Assembly: GCF_002899945.2 (NCBI RefSeq)
Contig: NZ_PPEG02000003.1
Coordinates: 1-64,000 of the forward strand
Source of the DNA: Chryseobacterium viscerum
Lineage (GTDB): Bacteria; Bacteroidota; Bacteroidia; Flavobacteriales; Weeksellaceae
DNA length: 64,000 nucleotides
Direction of reading: 5' to 3'
The notes below the pieces were generated by a model. It ran no database searches and had not been told where the DNA came from. It saw nothing but the letters and a program-made list of their open reading frames with translations. Made by a program: the position numbers and the translations under genes. Each line of letters starts with the position of its first letter. The stretch's first letter is position 1. This document shows, piece by piece, positions 1 through 8,967 of the stretch.

Positions 1-417
1 CATCAATCCCAATGTAATTGTGATAATTTTCCATAACTTAGTATTGTGATTAAACAAAAGTGTTGAATTCTTTAAAGCCTTTATTAGACCTTGAAGTCTA
101 TCATTCTATCTAAAGTTATTCAACAAAATTCAAAAAGGAAGCAGAGGACTAATGCGCCAGAAGAGTCTTACTTAGCGAGCGTCCAAGTTCACCCCTGCTT
201 TCTTTTAATAAATTTACTCCCTTTTGACAAGTACAAAGTAAAGGCGAGCGTCTCGCTCGTGTCCATAAATACAATAAAAGCCACTGCTCCAGCAGTGGTT
301 TTTATCTCTTACTTTTCAAACAACTTTTCCAGTCTGCTCATCATTTCATCCTTATTCTTTCAACATACGTTCATACAACGCAATTCCGTAATTTATAAAT
401 CTTGGAGGCTATAAATA
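1..417. other. Left edge, no convincing gene
   Basis: No reading frame here looks protein-like. The stretch holds a GCGAGCG/CGCTCG hairpin (about 244-260), a terminator hairpin and, on the minus strand around 305-400, short open pieces ending in MMSRLEKLFEK that could be the eroded 3' end of a coding sequence. The last point is a guess and I do not annotate it as a gene. Confidence 0.4.
276..303. terminator. Hairpin terminator
   Basis: AAAAGCCACTGCT, a two-base spacer, then AGCAGTGGTTTTT: a strong stem with A and T tracts on both sides, so it could act on either strand. No gene in the window clearly ends here; it may serve a gene lost or lying to the left. Confidence 0.6.
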
Positions 418-452
418 AGAACTCCGCTGCAATTAATTGCAGCGGAGTTCTT
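418..452. terminator. Bidirectional hairpin downstream of merR
   Basis: Long near-perfect palindrome (GAACTCCGCTGCAATT and its complement) 18 bases past the stop of the minus-strand MerR gene, with an A/T tract at each end. It most likely terminates the MerR transcript. Confidence 0.7.
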
Positions 453-469
453 TATATTTTAAAAAAAGC

Positions 470-814
470 TTATTCATCATCTCTTTCTCCCAAAGATTCT
501 TTCAGCTTGATCAATTCAGCTTTTACAAATTCCAGGCGGTCGATGAGAGTGATCGTTTCGGAAATTTTACTGTTGGTGGTCAAAGCGATACGGGCTCCGT
601 CCAGAGTGTATCCTTTTTCTTTTACCAGGTGATAGATCATCTGAAGGTTTTTGATGTCTTCAGGAGTGAAATATCGGTTACCTTTTCTGTTTTTTTTAGG
701 CTTGATAATAGGGAATTCCTGTTCCCAGTAACGTATTAATGAAGTGTTTACATCGAATGCTTTAGCTACTTCTCCTATAGAATAATACAGTTTATCAGGT
801 AAATTTATTTTCAT
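470..814 (-). CDS. MerR-family transcriptional regulator
   Basis: DNA-binding regulator of 114 residues. The N-terminal half is a MerR winged helix-turn-helix: YSIGEVAKAFDVNTS, then the LIRYWEQEFP segment and the wing FTPEDIKNLQMIYHLV. A short helical tail rich in Glu and Lys (residues about 85-114) probably forms the antiparallel dimerisation coil. There is no effector-binding domain and no Cys pair for metal sensing, so the inducer cannot be predicted. The start chosen is the ATG at 814, preceded by AGGAG; an upstream TTG would add seven residues but has less support. It is transcribed alone and ends just before a strong hairpin. Family assignment is firm; the target genes are unknown. Confidence 0.88.
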   Translation of the reverse strand: MKINLPDKLYYSIGEVAKAFDVNTSLIRYWEQEFPIIKPKKNRKGNRYFTPEDIKNLQMIYHLVKEKGYTLDGARIALTTNSKISETITLIDRLEFVKAELIKLKESLGERDDE

Positions 815-938
815 TTTACAACTCCTAAACCTCAAAGATAAAAATTTTTTAAAGTTTCACCCAAATATATTGTAAAAAGTGCGGTATGACTTTCATTGCT
901 ATATATAAATATTTTTATTCATAAATGCGTGAAAAAAA

Positions 939-969
939 TTGAAATAAATCTGATTTTTTAATATCTTAG
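939..969 (+). promoter_or_regulatory. Probable promoter of the reprolysin gene
   Basis: TTG at 939-941, a 20-base spacer and TATCTTAG at 962-969, one mismatch from the Bacteroidota -7 consensus TAnnTTTG. It sits about 28 bases before the ATG. Confidence 0.5.
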
Positions 970-996
970 ACGAACTTAAACCCAAATTAGAATGAT

Positions 997-3678
997 ATGA
1001 AACATTATTTCTTTATTTTCTCACTGATGATCCCTTTTCTAGGGTTTTCACAGTGGACAAGAACTGAGGTCAGGTCTCAGAAAGTTAAAAAATCACAGGA
1101 AAAATTAGAATTTTCCGGGTTGTATGCGTTAAATGCAGATCAACTCAAACAGACATTGAAAAATGCTCCAGTTCGTTTTTCAAGCGAAAAAGGAGTGGTC
1201 ATTTCCCTTCCCGCAGCCAATGGAAAGCTGGAAAAATTTCAGGTTTGGGAATACTCAAACATGGCTCCTGAATTACAGGCGAAATTTCCGGATATCAGAT
1301 CTTATGTAGGAACAGGATTGGAAGATCCTTCTGTATATGTAAGATTCAGTCTTTCTCCAGTTGGTTTTTCTTCCATGATAACCAGATCCGGAACCTCTGA
1401 GTTTATTGAACCCTATACTGAAGACAGAGCTGTATATGCCGTTTTTGATTCCAATTCGAGAAGAGGACAGGAAAAAGAGCCTTTTGAGTGTGATACACCC
1501 AACAAGCCGGAAAATAAAAATTCTGGAAAAAAAAACAGTGCTGTCAATAAAAAAATGGCAGGTTTTAATGTTTTCAGACTTGCTATTACCTGTACAAATG
1601 AATATGCACAGTATCATCTTACGGCAGCAGGAACACCTTCTGGAGCAACAGACGCACAAAAGAAAGCTGTTGTTTTAGCAGCAATGAATACAACATTGAC
1701 ACGTTTGAACGGTGTTTTTGAAAAAGATCTTTCCCTTCATTTTAATCTGGTAGCGAATAATGATGCCGTAATTTATGTTAATTCGGCTGCACCTGGTTAT
1801 CCTTATACTGCATCTGGAGAACAAAACCAGGCAGGTCAGACGGCCATTACCAATCTTATTGGGGCTGCCAATTATGATATGGGACATATTTTTGATCGTG
1901 AAGACGGAAACGGATATGCGCCAGGGGATATCTGTGATGATGCTACTAAAGCAATGGGATGGACTGCAAGTAATTATCCGGAAGGAGATAATTTTGACAT
2001 TGATTATGTGGCTCATGAAATGGGACATCAGTTAGGAGCTAACCATACATTCAGCTACAGTACTGCATCAGGTAATCTGGCATCACTGGTGGAGCCGGGT
2101 AGTGGTTCTACCATTATGGCTTATACCGGAATTACAAGTAACTATGACGTACAGTTTAATTCCAATGATTATTTTCATGGATTTAGTGTACAAGAGATTA
2201 AAAACAATATAAACAGTGTGGCCTGTGGTACAAACACTCCTTTTGCAAATCCCGCTCCATCCATTAATGCAGGAGCAGATTATGTGATTCCAAAATCTAC
2301 TGCATTTGTACTTAAAGGAACTTCTACAGATGCCAACACAGCACCTTATACCTATACATGGGAGCAAATGGATTCAGGTTCAGCTCAGACAGGAAACAAT
2401 TCTATTCCTTATCTGAACAAGCCAACGGGTCCTACCTTCAGATCCATAAGCCCTGTAAACACTCCGGTAAGATATTTCCCGGATTTCAATAAAGTATTAG
2501 CAGGTGTTCTTACTACAAAATGGGAAACTGTTTCAGGAGTAGGAAGAAATCTTAATTTCGCACTGACTGTGAGAAATAACAGTATTGCTGCACCTCAAAC
2601 CAGCAAAGACGCAATGATGATCACGGTAAATAATGCTTCCGGGCCGTTTAAAGTGACTGCTCCTGCATTTGGACAGTCTGCTTCTTCGGGATCAGCAGTC
2701 AATGTAACTTGGGATGTAGCCAATACAACCCAAGCTCCTGTAAGCACGGCTAATGTAAATATTAAACTGTCTACAGATGGAGGGCTGACTTTTACTACTA
2801 TTGCTGCTAACACTGCTAACGATGGAAGTGAGCAGGTTACAATTCCGGCAGGATCTACTGCTACGAATGCCTATATTTTGGTAGAAGCTGTAGGGAATAT
2901 CTATTATGCGGTAAGCCCTAGCTTTGTGATTGATTACTCAGTAGAAGGGGAAAACTGTACTACCTATACGTATGGAGGTCCGGCAGTTCCTATTACGGAT
3001 GGTCCTGGAGGAGATGCTGCTATTGCATCGCCTATGGTTTCAGCACCTATGACCGTTAATAATACGGGAATCATTACAAAAATTAAAGTGACTCCTTCCG
3101 TTACCCATACCTATGTAAGTGATGTTTCTTTGGGAATAGAAGGGCCTCTGGGAACTTCTGCTTTGATATGGCACAGACAATGCGGTTCTCAGGATAATAT
3201 AACGGCAACATTCAGTGATACTGGAATTGCTGTCGCTTGTGCTACTCCAATTCAGGGGGAGGTAAAATCTAACGAATCATTGGGTATTTTTGTAGGGCAT
3301 CCTGCACAGGGGCAGTGGAAATTATTCGCTTCCGATAACTATACAGGAGATATAGGAACGATCAATGGATGGACACTTCAGGTATGTACCCGCCAGACAC
3401 AATCATTAGGAATCAAAGAAACCAATTCTCCATTGGCAGATGATATTAAGATTTATCCTAATCCAAGTGATGGTAATTTCTTTATTAAATCTCAAAATAT
3501 AAAAGGAGATGTTAAAGTAAATATGTTTGATTCGAGTGGAAGATTAATCTATTCTTCAGCGTATAAGAGCGAGGGGAATAATACAAAAGAGTTTAATGTA
3601 AATGTACCTAAAGGAGTATATGTGATCAGCATCAATTCTTCAAAAGGAGTTTATAACAGCAAGCTCATCATAAAATAA
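997..3678 (+). CDS. Secreted reprolysin-type zinc metalloprotease, T9SS substrate
   Basis: Secreted endopeptidase of 893 residues, presumably degrading extracellular protein. It starts with a Sec signal peptide (MKHYFFIFSLMIPFLGFSQ), followed by a propeptide-like region. The catalytic domain has the M12B-type zinc motif HEMGHQLGANH at residues 340-350, matching HExxHxxGxxH, with a Met-turn candidate (IMAYTGI) downstream. A beta-rich linker region follows, then a P/Homo-B-like domain at about 652-797 (DGPGG start, SDVSLGIEGP) and a type A T9SS sorting domain from about residue 818 (IKIYPNP) to the end. The protein is therefore expected to cross the outer membrane through the type IX system and be cleaved or anchored there. 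It is monocistronic with its own terminator. Specificity cannot be read from sequence. Confidence 0.92.
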   Translation: MKHYFFIFSLMIPFLGFSQWTRTEVRSQKVKKSQEKLEFSGLYALNADQLKQTLKNAPVRFSSEKGVVISLPAANGKLEKFQVWEYSNMAPELQAKFPDIRSYVGTGLEDPSVYVRFSLSPVGFSSMITRSGTSEFIEPYTEDRAVYAVFDSNSRRGQEKEPFECDTPNKPENKNSGKKNSAVNKKMAGFNVFRLAITCTNEYAQYHLTAAGTPSGATDAQKKAVVLAAMNTTLTRLNGVFEKDLSLHFNLVANNDAVIYVNSAAPGYPYTASGEQNQAGQTAITNLIGAANYDMGHIFDREDGNGYAPGDICDDATKAMGWTASNYPEGDNFDIDYVAHEMGHQLGANHTFSYSTASGNLASLVEPGSGSTIMAYTGITSNYDVQFNSNDYFHGFSVQEIKNNINSVACGTNTPFANPAPSINAGADYVIPKSTAFVLKGTSTDANTAPYTYTWEQMDSGSAQTGNNSIPYLNKPTGPTFRSISPVNTPVRYFPDFNKVLAGVLTTKWETVSGVGRNLNFALTVRNNSIAAPQTSKDAMMITVNNASGPFKVTAPAFGQSASSGSAVNVTWDVANTTQAPVSTANVNIKLSTDGGLTFTTIAANTANDGSEQVTIPAGSTATNAYILVEAVGNIYYAVSPSFVIDYSVEGENCTTYTYGGPAVPITDGPGGDAAIASPMVSAPMTVNNTGIITKIKVTPSVTHTYVSDVSLGIEGPLGTSALIWHRQCGSQDNITATFSDTGIAVACATPIQGEVKSNESLGIFVGHPAQGQWKLFASDNYTGDIGTINGWTLQVCTRQTQSLGIKETNSPLADDIKIYPNPSDGNFFIKSQNIKGDVKVNMFDSSGRLIYSSAYKSEGNNTKEFNVNVPKGVYVISINSSKGVYNSKLIIK

Positions 3679-3702
3679 ACAGCTTAGTTATAACAAGATA
3701 AT

Positions 3703-3731
3703 AAGGATCGGTCTCTACCGGTCCTTTTTTT
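3703..3731 (+). terminator. Terminator of the protease gene
   Basis: Stem GGATCGG/CCGGTCC with a six-base loop followed by seven T. It ends only four bases before the -7 box of the next gene, so terminator and promoter overlap. Confidence 0.75.
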
Positions 3732-3734
3732 GTC

Positions 3735-3742
3735 TAAATTTG
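3735..3742 (+). promoter_or_regulatory. -7 box of the AraC gene
   Basis: TAAATTTG, a perfect match to TAnnTTTG, 32 bases before the ATG at 3774. The region where the -33 element should lie is inside the upstream terminator stem; I see no clear TTG there. Confidence 0.55.
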
Positions 3743-3773
3743 TGGATCCTTACGATGCATATAAATATAAGTG

Positions 3774-4655
3774 ATGAATCCAATCTCAGTTCTTCATATC
3801 AATCTTTTCCAGGCAGGTAAAAATACTTCAGATTTTTATTTTAACACGATGAAGAATCATTTGGTGGTGGGACATCGTCACATAGAAAAGCCTCACAGAC
3901 ATGATTTCTATGCAACTGTGCTTTTTACCAAAGGAGTAGGCGTGCATGAGATCGACTTTCAGAAATATGAAGTTTCCGAAGGAAGTCTCTTTTTTTTGTC
4001 ACCCGGGCAGATTCATAGCTGGGAGCTTTCGGAAGATATAGAAGGCTATATTTTCTTTTGTTCCCAAGAGTTTTATGAAATGCATTATGTAAATCAGAAG
4101 CTCAAGAATTTTCCCTTTTTTGGATCGGTATCTTTTCCCAGAAAACTTCAGCTGGATCCTTTGGAGGTAAAGAAAAATATTAAATTATTTCAGGAACTTG
4201 AGAAAGAGCACCAGGCTAAAAATTTGATGAAAGAAGGCCTTATTCTGTCACTCATGTCACAGATTTTCATCAATGCTACGAGATTGTTTTCCAGGGATTT
4301 TGATCCCTTGGCTTCTGCTGCCGGACTTTCTTATTTTAAACATTATCAGGATTTTGAAAACCTGATTGAACAAGATTTCACCTCTCATAAATCCATTGCT
4401 TATTATTCTTCCTTATTGGGGATTTCATCTAAGCATCTGAACAGAATCGTACAGACTGTTGTTCAAAAAACAGCTACTGATGTTATTACGGAAAGAGTTG
4501 TATTGGAAGCCAAAAGAATGTTGATGTACCTGGATGAAAGCCTGGTTGAAATTGCTTTCAGGCTGGGATATGAAGAATATTCTTACTTTGTAAGAGTCTT
4601 CCGGAAAAGCTCCGGAATGACTCCCACTCAGTTTATGAGGAAATATAAGGCGTAA
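3774..4655 (+). CDS. AraC-family transcriptional regulator
   Basis: Regulator of 293 residues with an N-terminal cupin sensor and a C-terminal AraC DNA-binding domain. The sensor shows HRHIEKPHRHDFYATV, typical of AraC-type cupins with paired His, and LSPGQIHSW. The DNA-binding part occupies roughly the last 100 residues: a first helix-turn-helix around YYSSLLGISSKHLNRIV and a second with VEIAFRLGYEEYSYFVRVFRK followed by the family signature GMTPTQFMRKY. A GTG three bases upstream would add one residue; the ATG is preferred. It stands alone, with a clear -7 box in front. Its effector and targets are not evident, since neighbouring genes (a protease and ccoG) are unrelated to each other. Confidence 0.9.
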   Translation: MNPISVLHINLFQAGKNTSDFYFNTMKNHLVVGHRHIEKPHRHDFYATVLFTKGVGVHEIDFQKYEVSEGSLFFLSPGQIHSWELSEDIEGYIFFCSQEFYEMHYVNQKLKNFPFFGSVSFPRKLQLDPLEVKKNIKLFQELEKEHQAKNLMKEGLILSLMSQIFINATRLFSRDFDPLASAAGLSYFKHYQDFENLIEQDFTSHKSIAYYSSLLGISSKHLNRIVQTVVQKTATDVITERVVLEAKRMLMYLDESLVEIAFRLGYEEYSYFVRVFRKSSGMTPTQFMRKYKA

Positions 4656-4710
4656 TGAGTTTAAAATTCAAAGTTTATCAGGATAATAGAATGAGAGCGA
4701 GATTATTGTA

Positions 4711-4767
4711 AACCACCCCCGTCAAAAATTCTTTGAATTTTCGCCACCCCTCCGGAGGAGGGGAATG
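4711..4767 (-). repeat. Intergenic repeat, copy A
   Basis: A repeat of about 57 bp lying between convergent genes. Read on the minus strand it has a CCCCTCC/GGAGGGG hairpin, then GTGGCGAAAATTCAAAG and a conserved tail ending near GACGGGGGTGG. A nearly identical copy in the opposite genomic orientation lies at 34761-34816. No coding potential. Confidence 0.85.
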
Positions 4768-4788
4768 ATGAGAATATCAACTACTTTT

Positions 4789-4826
4789 CCTAATCCCTAA
4801 TCCCTAATCCCTAATCCCTAATCCCT
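4789..4826. repeat. Heptamer tandem repeat (CCTAATC)n
   Basis: Five perfect copies of the heptamer CCTAATC followed by degenerate variants (CCTAATA, CCTGCAA and similar) running to the stop codon of ccoG. A related degenerate tract lies at 29820-29848, also just past the stop of a minus-strand gene. Confidence 0.85.
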
Positions 4827-4873
4827 GCTACCTAATATCTATAACCTGCAACCTATCACCCATTATCTGCAAC

Positions 4874-6316
4874 CTAAAGAGCTAATTTAAACGGTCCTTC
4901 AAAAGTAGTCTCAAACGAATCTTCCAGTTTTCCTTTCTCATCGAAAACACCGATAACCATATTTTGTTTGGAGAGCTTAATGTCTTCTTCAGGGAAAGAA
5001 ATATTAATGTTTCCTTTCAGGATCTGGTCGCCTTTCAAGATGATTGTTTCAGAACCGAAATAAGTGATTTCAGCATTTGTTGGAGTGATCACTTTGATGT
5101 TCAGGGTCTTCTTTTCATTCGATTTATTCAGAAGGGTATAGATAAAAGTATTGGTGATTTTACCATTTTTAACGAAAAATGTAGAACCTGCTGGTTTGAT
5201 GAATTTGGCTTCCATAGAACCACGATCATACATTAAGAATCCAAGGAATCCTATCAATAATGCCAGAATAATAGTGGTAGCTTTCATTCTTGGAGTAAAT
5301 TTGAACGTTTCACCGTTTTCAATTTCTGATTCTGTAGCATAACGAACCAGCCCTTTAGGTAAGCCAACTTTTTCCATTACCTCATCACATGCGTCGATAC
5401 ATGCTGTACAGTTCACACACTCCAGTTGCTGTCCGTGTCTGATGTCAATTCCTGTAGGACATACTACCACACATTGATTACAGTCGATACAATCTCCTTT
5501 TCCTGCCGCTTTTCTATCTTCATTATTTCTCCATTTTGAACGGCCTTCCCCTCTTTTAAAATCATAATAGACATTGATCGTCTGTTTGTCAATCAATACT
5601 CCTTGAAGCCTTCCATAAGGGCATACTAAAGTACAAACCTGCTCACGAAGCCATGCAAAAACAAAATAGAAGGTCATTGTAAAAAATATCATAGCGGTAA
5701 ACTTCAATGAGTTTCCTTCAGGGCCCTCACTCATAATACGGAAAACCTCTTTATATCCCACGATATACATGAACATAAAGTGAGAAATGATAAGTGAAAT
5801 TAAAAGGAAAACGGACCATTTCGTCAGCCTTTTTCGGATTTTCTCTGCATCCCATTCCTGTCTGTCGAGCTTCATCTGCTTATTTCGGTCTCCTTCGATC
5901 CAGTATTCTATTTTGCGGAAAATCATTTCCATAAAAAGGGTTTGAGGGCACAGCCAGCCACAGAATATCCTTCCGAAAACCACGGTAAACAGCATTACGA
6001 AAATGACAGATGTTACTGCCCCTAAGGCAAGAATGAAAAAGTCCTGCAGGTAAAATGACTGCCCAACGATAAAGAATTTCCCGTCAATGACATTAATGAG
6101 AAGAAAAGGATTATTGTTGATGGTTACAAAAGGCAATCCGAAAAATAAAGCAAGGAGAACGTAACTGGTATAATTCCTGTAATTGGTATACTTTCCTTTA
6201 GGCTTTCTTGGGAAAATCCACTTTCTCTTTCCGGTTTCATCCATGGTTCCCACTGAATTTCTGAAATCTTCATTTTCAATTTCCAAGGACTTGATGTTGT
6301 TGGACTCTACGCTCAT
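4874..6316 (-). CDS. ccoG: Cytochrome c oxidase accessory protein CcoG (FixG-like)
   Basis: Membrane iron-sulfur protein of 480 residues needed for assembly of the cbb3-type oxidase, where the family is thought to handle copper reduction. It has several membrane segments in the first 250 residues, with FCGWLCPQTLFME and CTLVCPYGRLQG as family landmarks. A dicluster ferredoxin region follows (CIDCNQCVVVCP, then CVNCTACIDACDEVM). After a further membrane segment near residue 350 comes the periplasmic Ig-like domain (FixG C-terminal). Length is normal for the family. Unusually, the cbb3 genes (ccoNOP, ccoIS) that often neighbour it are not in this window. The 3' end runs into a heptamer tandem repeat. 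The upstream region up to the next gene (about 260 bases) shows no obvious consensus promoter. Confidence 0.93.
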   Translation of the reverse strand: MSVESNNIKSLEIENEDFRNSVGTMDETGKRKWIFPRKPKGKYTNYRNYTSYVLLALFFGLPFVTINNNPFLLINVIDGKFFIVGQSFYLQDFFILALGAVTSVIFVMLFTVVFGRIFCGWLCPQTLFMEMIFRKIEYWIEGDRNKQMKLDRQEWDAEKIRKRLTKWSVFLLISLIISHFMFMYIVGYKEVFRIMSEGPEGNSLKFTAMIFFTMTFYFVFAWLREQVCTLVCPYGRLQGVLIDKQTINVYYDFKRGEGRSKWRNNEDRKAAGKGDCIDCNQCVVVCPTGIDIRHGQQLECVNCTACIDACDEVMEKVGLPKGLVRYATESEIENGETFKFTPRMKATTIILALLIGFLGFLMYDRGSMEAKFIKPAGSTFFVKNGKITNTFIYTLLNKSNEKKTLNIKVITPTNAEITYFGSETIILKGDQILKGNINISFPEEDIKLSKQNMVIGVFDEKGKLEDSFETTFEGPFKLAL

Positions 6317-6574
6317 TGTTGTATGCTATAAAAGTATTTTTGTGCTATTTTCATCCAGATCTATCTCTATTCTCAGAATGATTTTTTCATGAAAAAAAAG
6401 TGATTGATCTTGTTATTGCAAAGCTCCGAATTATATCCTTTTACTACTAATATGATCTACTTCCAAAATAGGACAATTGAGACATTTTGTATTTGTAGTT
6501 TTTATTGTATCAAAACGAGAAAATATTTTGAAACCTGTTGGTCATATTGTAAATTGCAGCTTTAAAAGTGAAGC

Positions 6575-7468
6575 ATGAAGAATATATTTAAAATAAGCAT
6601 GATTGGTTTGGTTTTCGCATTGGTAAACTGTCAATCAGTAAATTATAGTAAAATGTTTTATGAAGGAGTAAAGCCGGAAATGGTTTCTGACAAGTTCAGT
6701 TTCACAGAAGGGCCATCAACAGATCAAGAGGGGAATGTCTATTTTACCGACCAACCCAACGATAAAATATATTATTGGAGCTGGAAAACCAATCAGATCA
6801 TAGAATTTTTAGATAAGACGGGAAGAGCAAACGGAACACACTTTGACAAAGACGGATATTTAATTACCTGTTCGGATGACCAGGGAGAGATCTGGAAGAT
6901 CTCAAAAGATAAAAAAGTAGAAGTTCTGCTCAAAGGTTTTGAAGGAAAACGACTGAATGGGCCGAATGATGTCTGGAATGATGCTGTTGGAGGAATGTAT
7001 TTTACAGATCCTCTGTATGAAAGAAATTATTGGATTGGTTTTAAACAGGAACTTTCACATAAAAGTCTTTACTACAGAAATAAAGAAGGCAAAGTAACCA
7101 AGCTGGATACATTTACACAGCCTAACGGGATTGTAGGAAGTGAAAAATTGAAGAAATTATACCTTTCAGATATTGATGCCGGAAAAACATATGTGTATGA
7201 TATATTAAGTGATGGAAAACTGTCTGAGAAAAAGCTTTTCTGCGAAATGGGTTCAGACGGAATGGAGCTTGATAAGCATGGAAATCTTTATTTAACAGGA
7301 GATGGGGTACATGTTTTTAACCGTCTGGGAAAGAAGATTTACCATATTTCTATTCCTGAAAAATGGACTTCCAATGTAACCTTTGGAGGGAAAAACAATG
7401 ATATACTCTTCATTACCGCTTCAAAATCTGTGTATACTTTCCCTACCAGAGTAAGAGGAATAAAATAA
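6575..7468 (+). CDS. SMP-30/gluconolactonase-like lipoprotein
   Basis: Predicted six-bladed beta-propeller of 297 residues in the SMP-30/gluconolaconase/LRE group, which hydrolyses sugar lactones or related esters with one divalent metal. The N terminus is a lipoprotein signal with Cys at residue 19 (FALVNC), so it should be anchored to a membrane facing the periplasm or surface. Propeller signatures are visible: FTEGPSTDQEGNVYFTDQ, RLNGPNDVWNDAVGGMYFTDP, TQPNGIVGS and the YLSDIDAG strand; the conserved Glu, Asn and Asp metal ligands would come from these. The gene is monocistronic with a strong terminator. Substrate is not predictable; no sugar operon adjoins it. Confidence 0.85.
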   Translation: MKNIFKISMIGLVFALVNCQSVNYSKMFYEGVKPEMVSDKFSFTEGPSTDQEGNVYFTDQPNDKIYYWSWKTNQIIEFLDKTGRANGTHFDKDGYLITCSDDQGEIWKISKDKKVEVLLKGFEGKRLNGPNDVWNDAVGGMYFTDPLYERNYWIGFKQELSHKSLYYRNKEGKVTKLDTFTQPNGIVGSEKLKKLYLSDIDAGKTYVYDILSDGKLSEKKLFCEMGSDGMELDKHGNLYLTGDGVHVFNRLGKKIYHISIPEKWTSNVTFGGKNNDILFITASKSVYTFPTRVRGIK

Positions 7469-7490
7469 TATATCGATATTTCTTTATACT

Positions 7491-7534
7491 AAAATAGCTC
7501 TGAAGTTCATAAAAACTTCAGAGCTATTTTTTGT
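7491..7534. terminator. Strong bidirectional terminator
   Basis: Stem of AATAGCTCTGAAGTT with its complement around a short CATAAA loop, flanked by A and T tracts. It sits between convergent genes and ends the SMP-30-like transcript. Confidence 0.8.
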
Positions 7535-7619
7535 TTTGGTATTGAAGCCACCCCATCAAAGGAGTAGGATTTTCGAATGCTTCAATGCTATGTCTTTGAA
7601 ATTGTTGTGGCTTTAAAGC

Positions 7620-8927
7620 TTAATAAGCCACTTCCATTTTTACTTTTTTACCTTTTAGTTTTTCGTTCTGAAGTGTTTTTAAAAGAGTATTTACTTTACT
7701 TCTTGAAACAGCAACATAGGATGTGGTGTCTTTTACTTCGATAATCCCGACATCTTCTTTTTGCAGCTGTCCTTTTTTGAGTAAGTAGCCTACAATATCC
7801 ACTTTATTGACTTTGTCTTTTTTTCCTGCACTGATGTAAACCGTCTGGAAAGGTGTTTTTTGCGGAACTTTGGTGAATCCGGCAACACTTTCTTCGGGCG
7901 TATTATTTTTAATGAACGGGAAGTTTTCATCCTCTGTCATAATCAGATATACAAAACCTTTGGCATTCATTCTTGCGGTACGTCCGTTTCTGTGGATAAA
8001 GGCATCTTCTTTGGGAGGCAATTGGTAATGAACAATAGATTCTATCTCAGGAATATCAAGTCCACGGGCTGCCAGATCTGTTGTAATAAGGATTCTTGCA
8101 GAATCATTTCTGAATTTAAGCAGAGCACGTTCTCTTTCATCCTGTTCCATACCACCATGGAAGGTTTCCCTGTCGATTCCCATCTGATGAAGAAGCTCAG
8201 AGATACGGTCTACAGCCTCACGGTGATTACAGAAGATCAGGGTTCTCTTATTTCCGATTTTACAAATCAGATTGAAAAGAGTATCCAGTTTTTCCTCAGA
8301 AATAGTCATTACTTTTCTTAATTGAATATCCGGTTTTACTTCGTTTTCTTTAAGGAAACTAATTACTTTTTCATCTTTTAACCCTGTGAACGCAGGAATT
8401 TCGTCCATCTCAGTTGCTGAGGTTAGAAGCCTTTGGGAAGTACCTTTCAATGAATTAATGATAAATTCCATATCATCATGGAAGCCTAGTTCCAGAGCCT
8501 TATCAAATTCATCAAGAACCAGTGTTTTTATCGTTTTCGGATCAAAATTATCATTCCTTAGATGATAGGCCACTCTTCCCGGAGTTCCGATCAATACAGC
8601 TGGGGCTTCTATTAAATTATTAACCTCTATTTTTTTATCATGCCCGCCATAGCAAACAGAAACTTTAAAATCTGTTCCCATAGCTTTGAAAACCTGCTCA
8701 ATCTGTAAAGCAAGTTCTCTGGCTGGAACCAATATCAAAGCCTGAACTCCCTGAACATTTTTTTTCAGATCCCGAAGAACGGGGAATAAAAAAGCAAGAG
8801 TCTTTCCAGATCCTGTAGGAGAGAGTAAAACAATGTCTGTATTATTTTCAGACGCTTTATAAGTAGATTTCTGCATTTGATTCATGTCTTGAATCTGCAG
8901 TTTTTGATAAATTGATTCTAATTCCAT
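7620..8927 (-). CDS. DEAD-box RNA helicase with DbpA-like C-terminal domain
   Basis: ATP-dependent RNA helicase of 435 residues. RecA-like domain 1 holds a Q-motif region (MNQMQKSTYKA), motif I SPTGSGKT at 36-43, PARELALQ, TPGRV, motif II at 139-142 and motif III SAT near 169. Domain 2 has TLIFCNHR, ITTDLAARGLDIP and HRNGRTAR. Motif II reads DEFD rather than DEAD, an uncommon substitution that still keeps the catalytic Asp-Glu. The C-terminal 75 residues resemble the DbpA RNA-binding fold (KVDIVGYLLKKGQLQKEDVG), which in the founding member recognises 23S rRNA, so a ribosome-assembly role is plausible but inferred. It is transcribed alone. Confidence 0.9.
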   Translation of the reverse strand: MELESIYQKLQIQDMNQMQKSTYKASENNTDIVLLSPTGSGKTLAFLFPVLRDLKKNVQGVQALILVPARELALQIEQVFKAMGTDFKVSVCYGGHDKKIEVNNLIEAPAVLIGTPGRVAYHLRNDNFDPKTIKTLVLDEFDKALELGFHDDMEFIINSLKGTSQRLLTSATEMDEIPAFTGLKDEKVISFLKENEVKPDIQLRKVMTISEEKLDTLFNLICKIGNKRTLIFCNHREAVDRISELLHQMGIDRETFHGGMEQDERERALLKFRNDSARILITTDLAARGLDIPEIESIVHYQLPPKEDAFIHRNGRTARMNAKGFVYLIMTEDENFPFIKNNTPEESVAGFTKVPQKTPFQTVYISAGKKDKVNKVDIVGYLLKKGQLQKEDVGIIEVKDTTSYVAVSRSKVNTLLKTLQNEKLKGKKVKMEVAY

Positions 8928-8967
8928 GATGCAAATTTAGAATAAAGGAATGGTTAAATGAAATAAT

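Noticed and set aside
91-414. 107-residue open frame at the left edge
   Set aside because: It runs through a hairpin repeat and a terminator stem, has low-complexity composition and no recognisable motif.
402-739. Two plus-strand frames opposite the MerR gene
   Set aside because: They are antisense shadows of a clear MerR-family gene.
4789-4826. Heptamer array considered as a CRISPR or telomere
   Set aside because: Units are seven bases without spacers, so it is not CRISPR; a chromosome-internal site between genes argues against a telomere.
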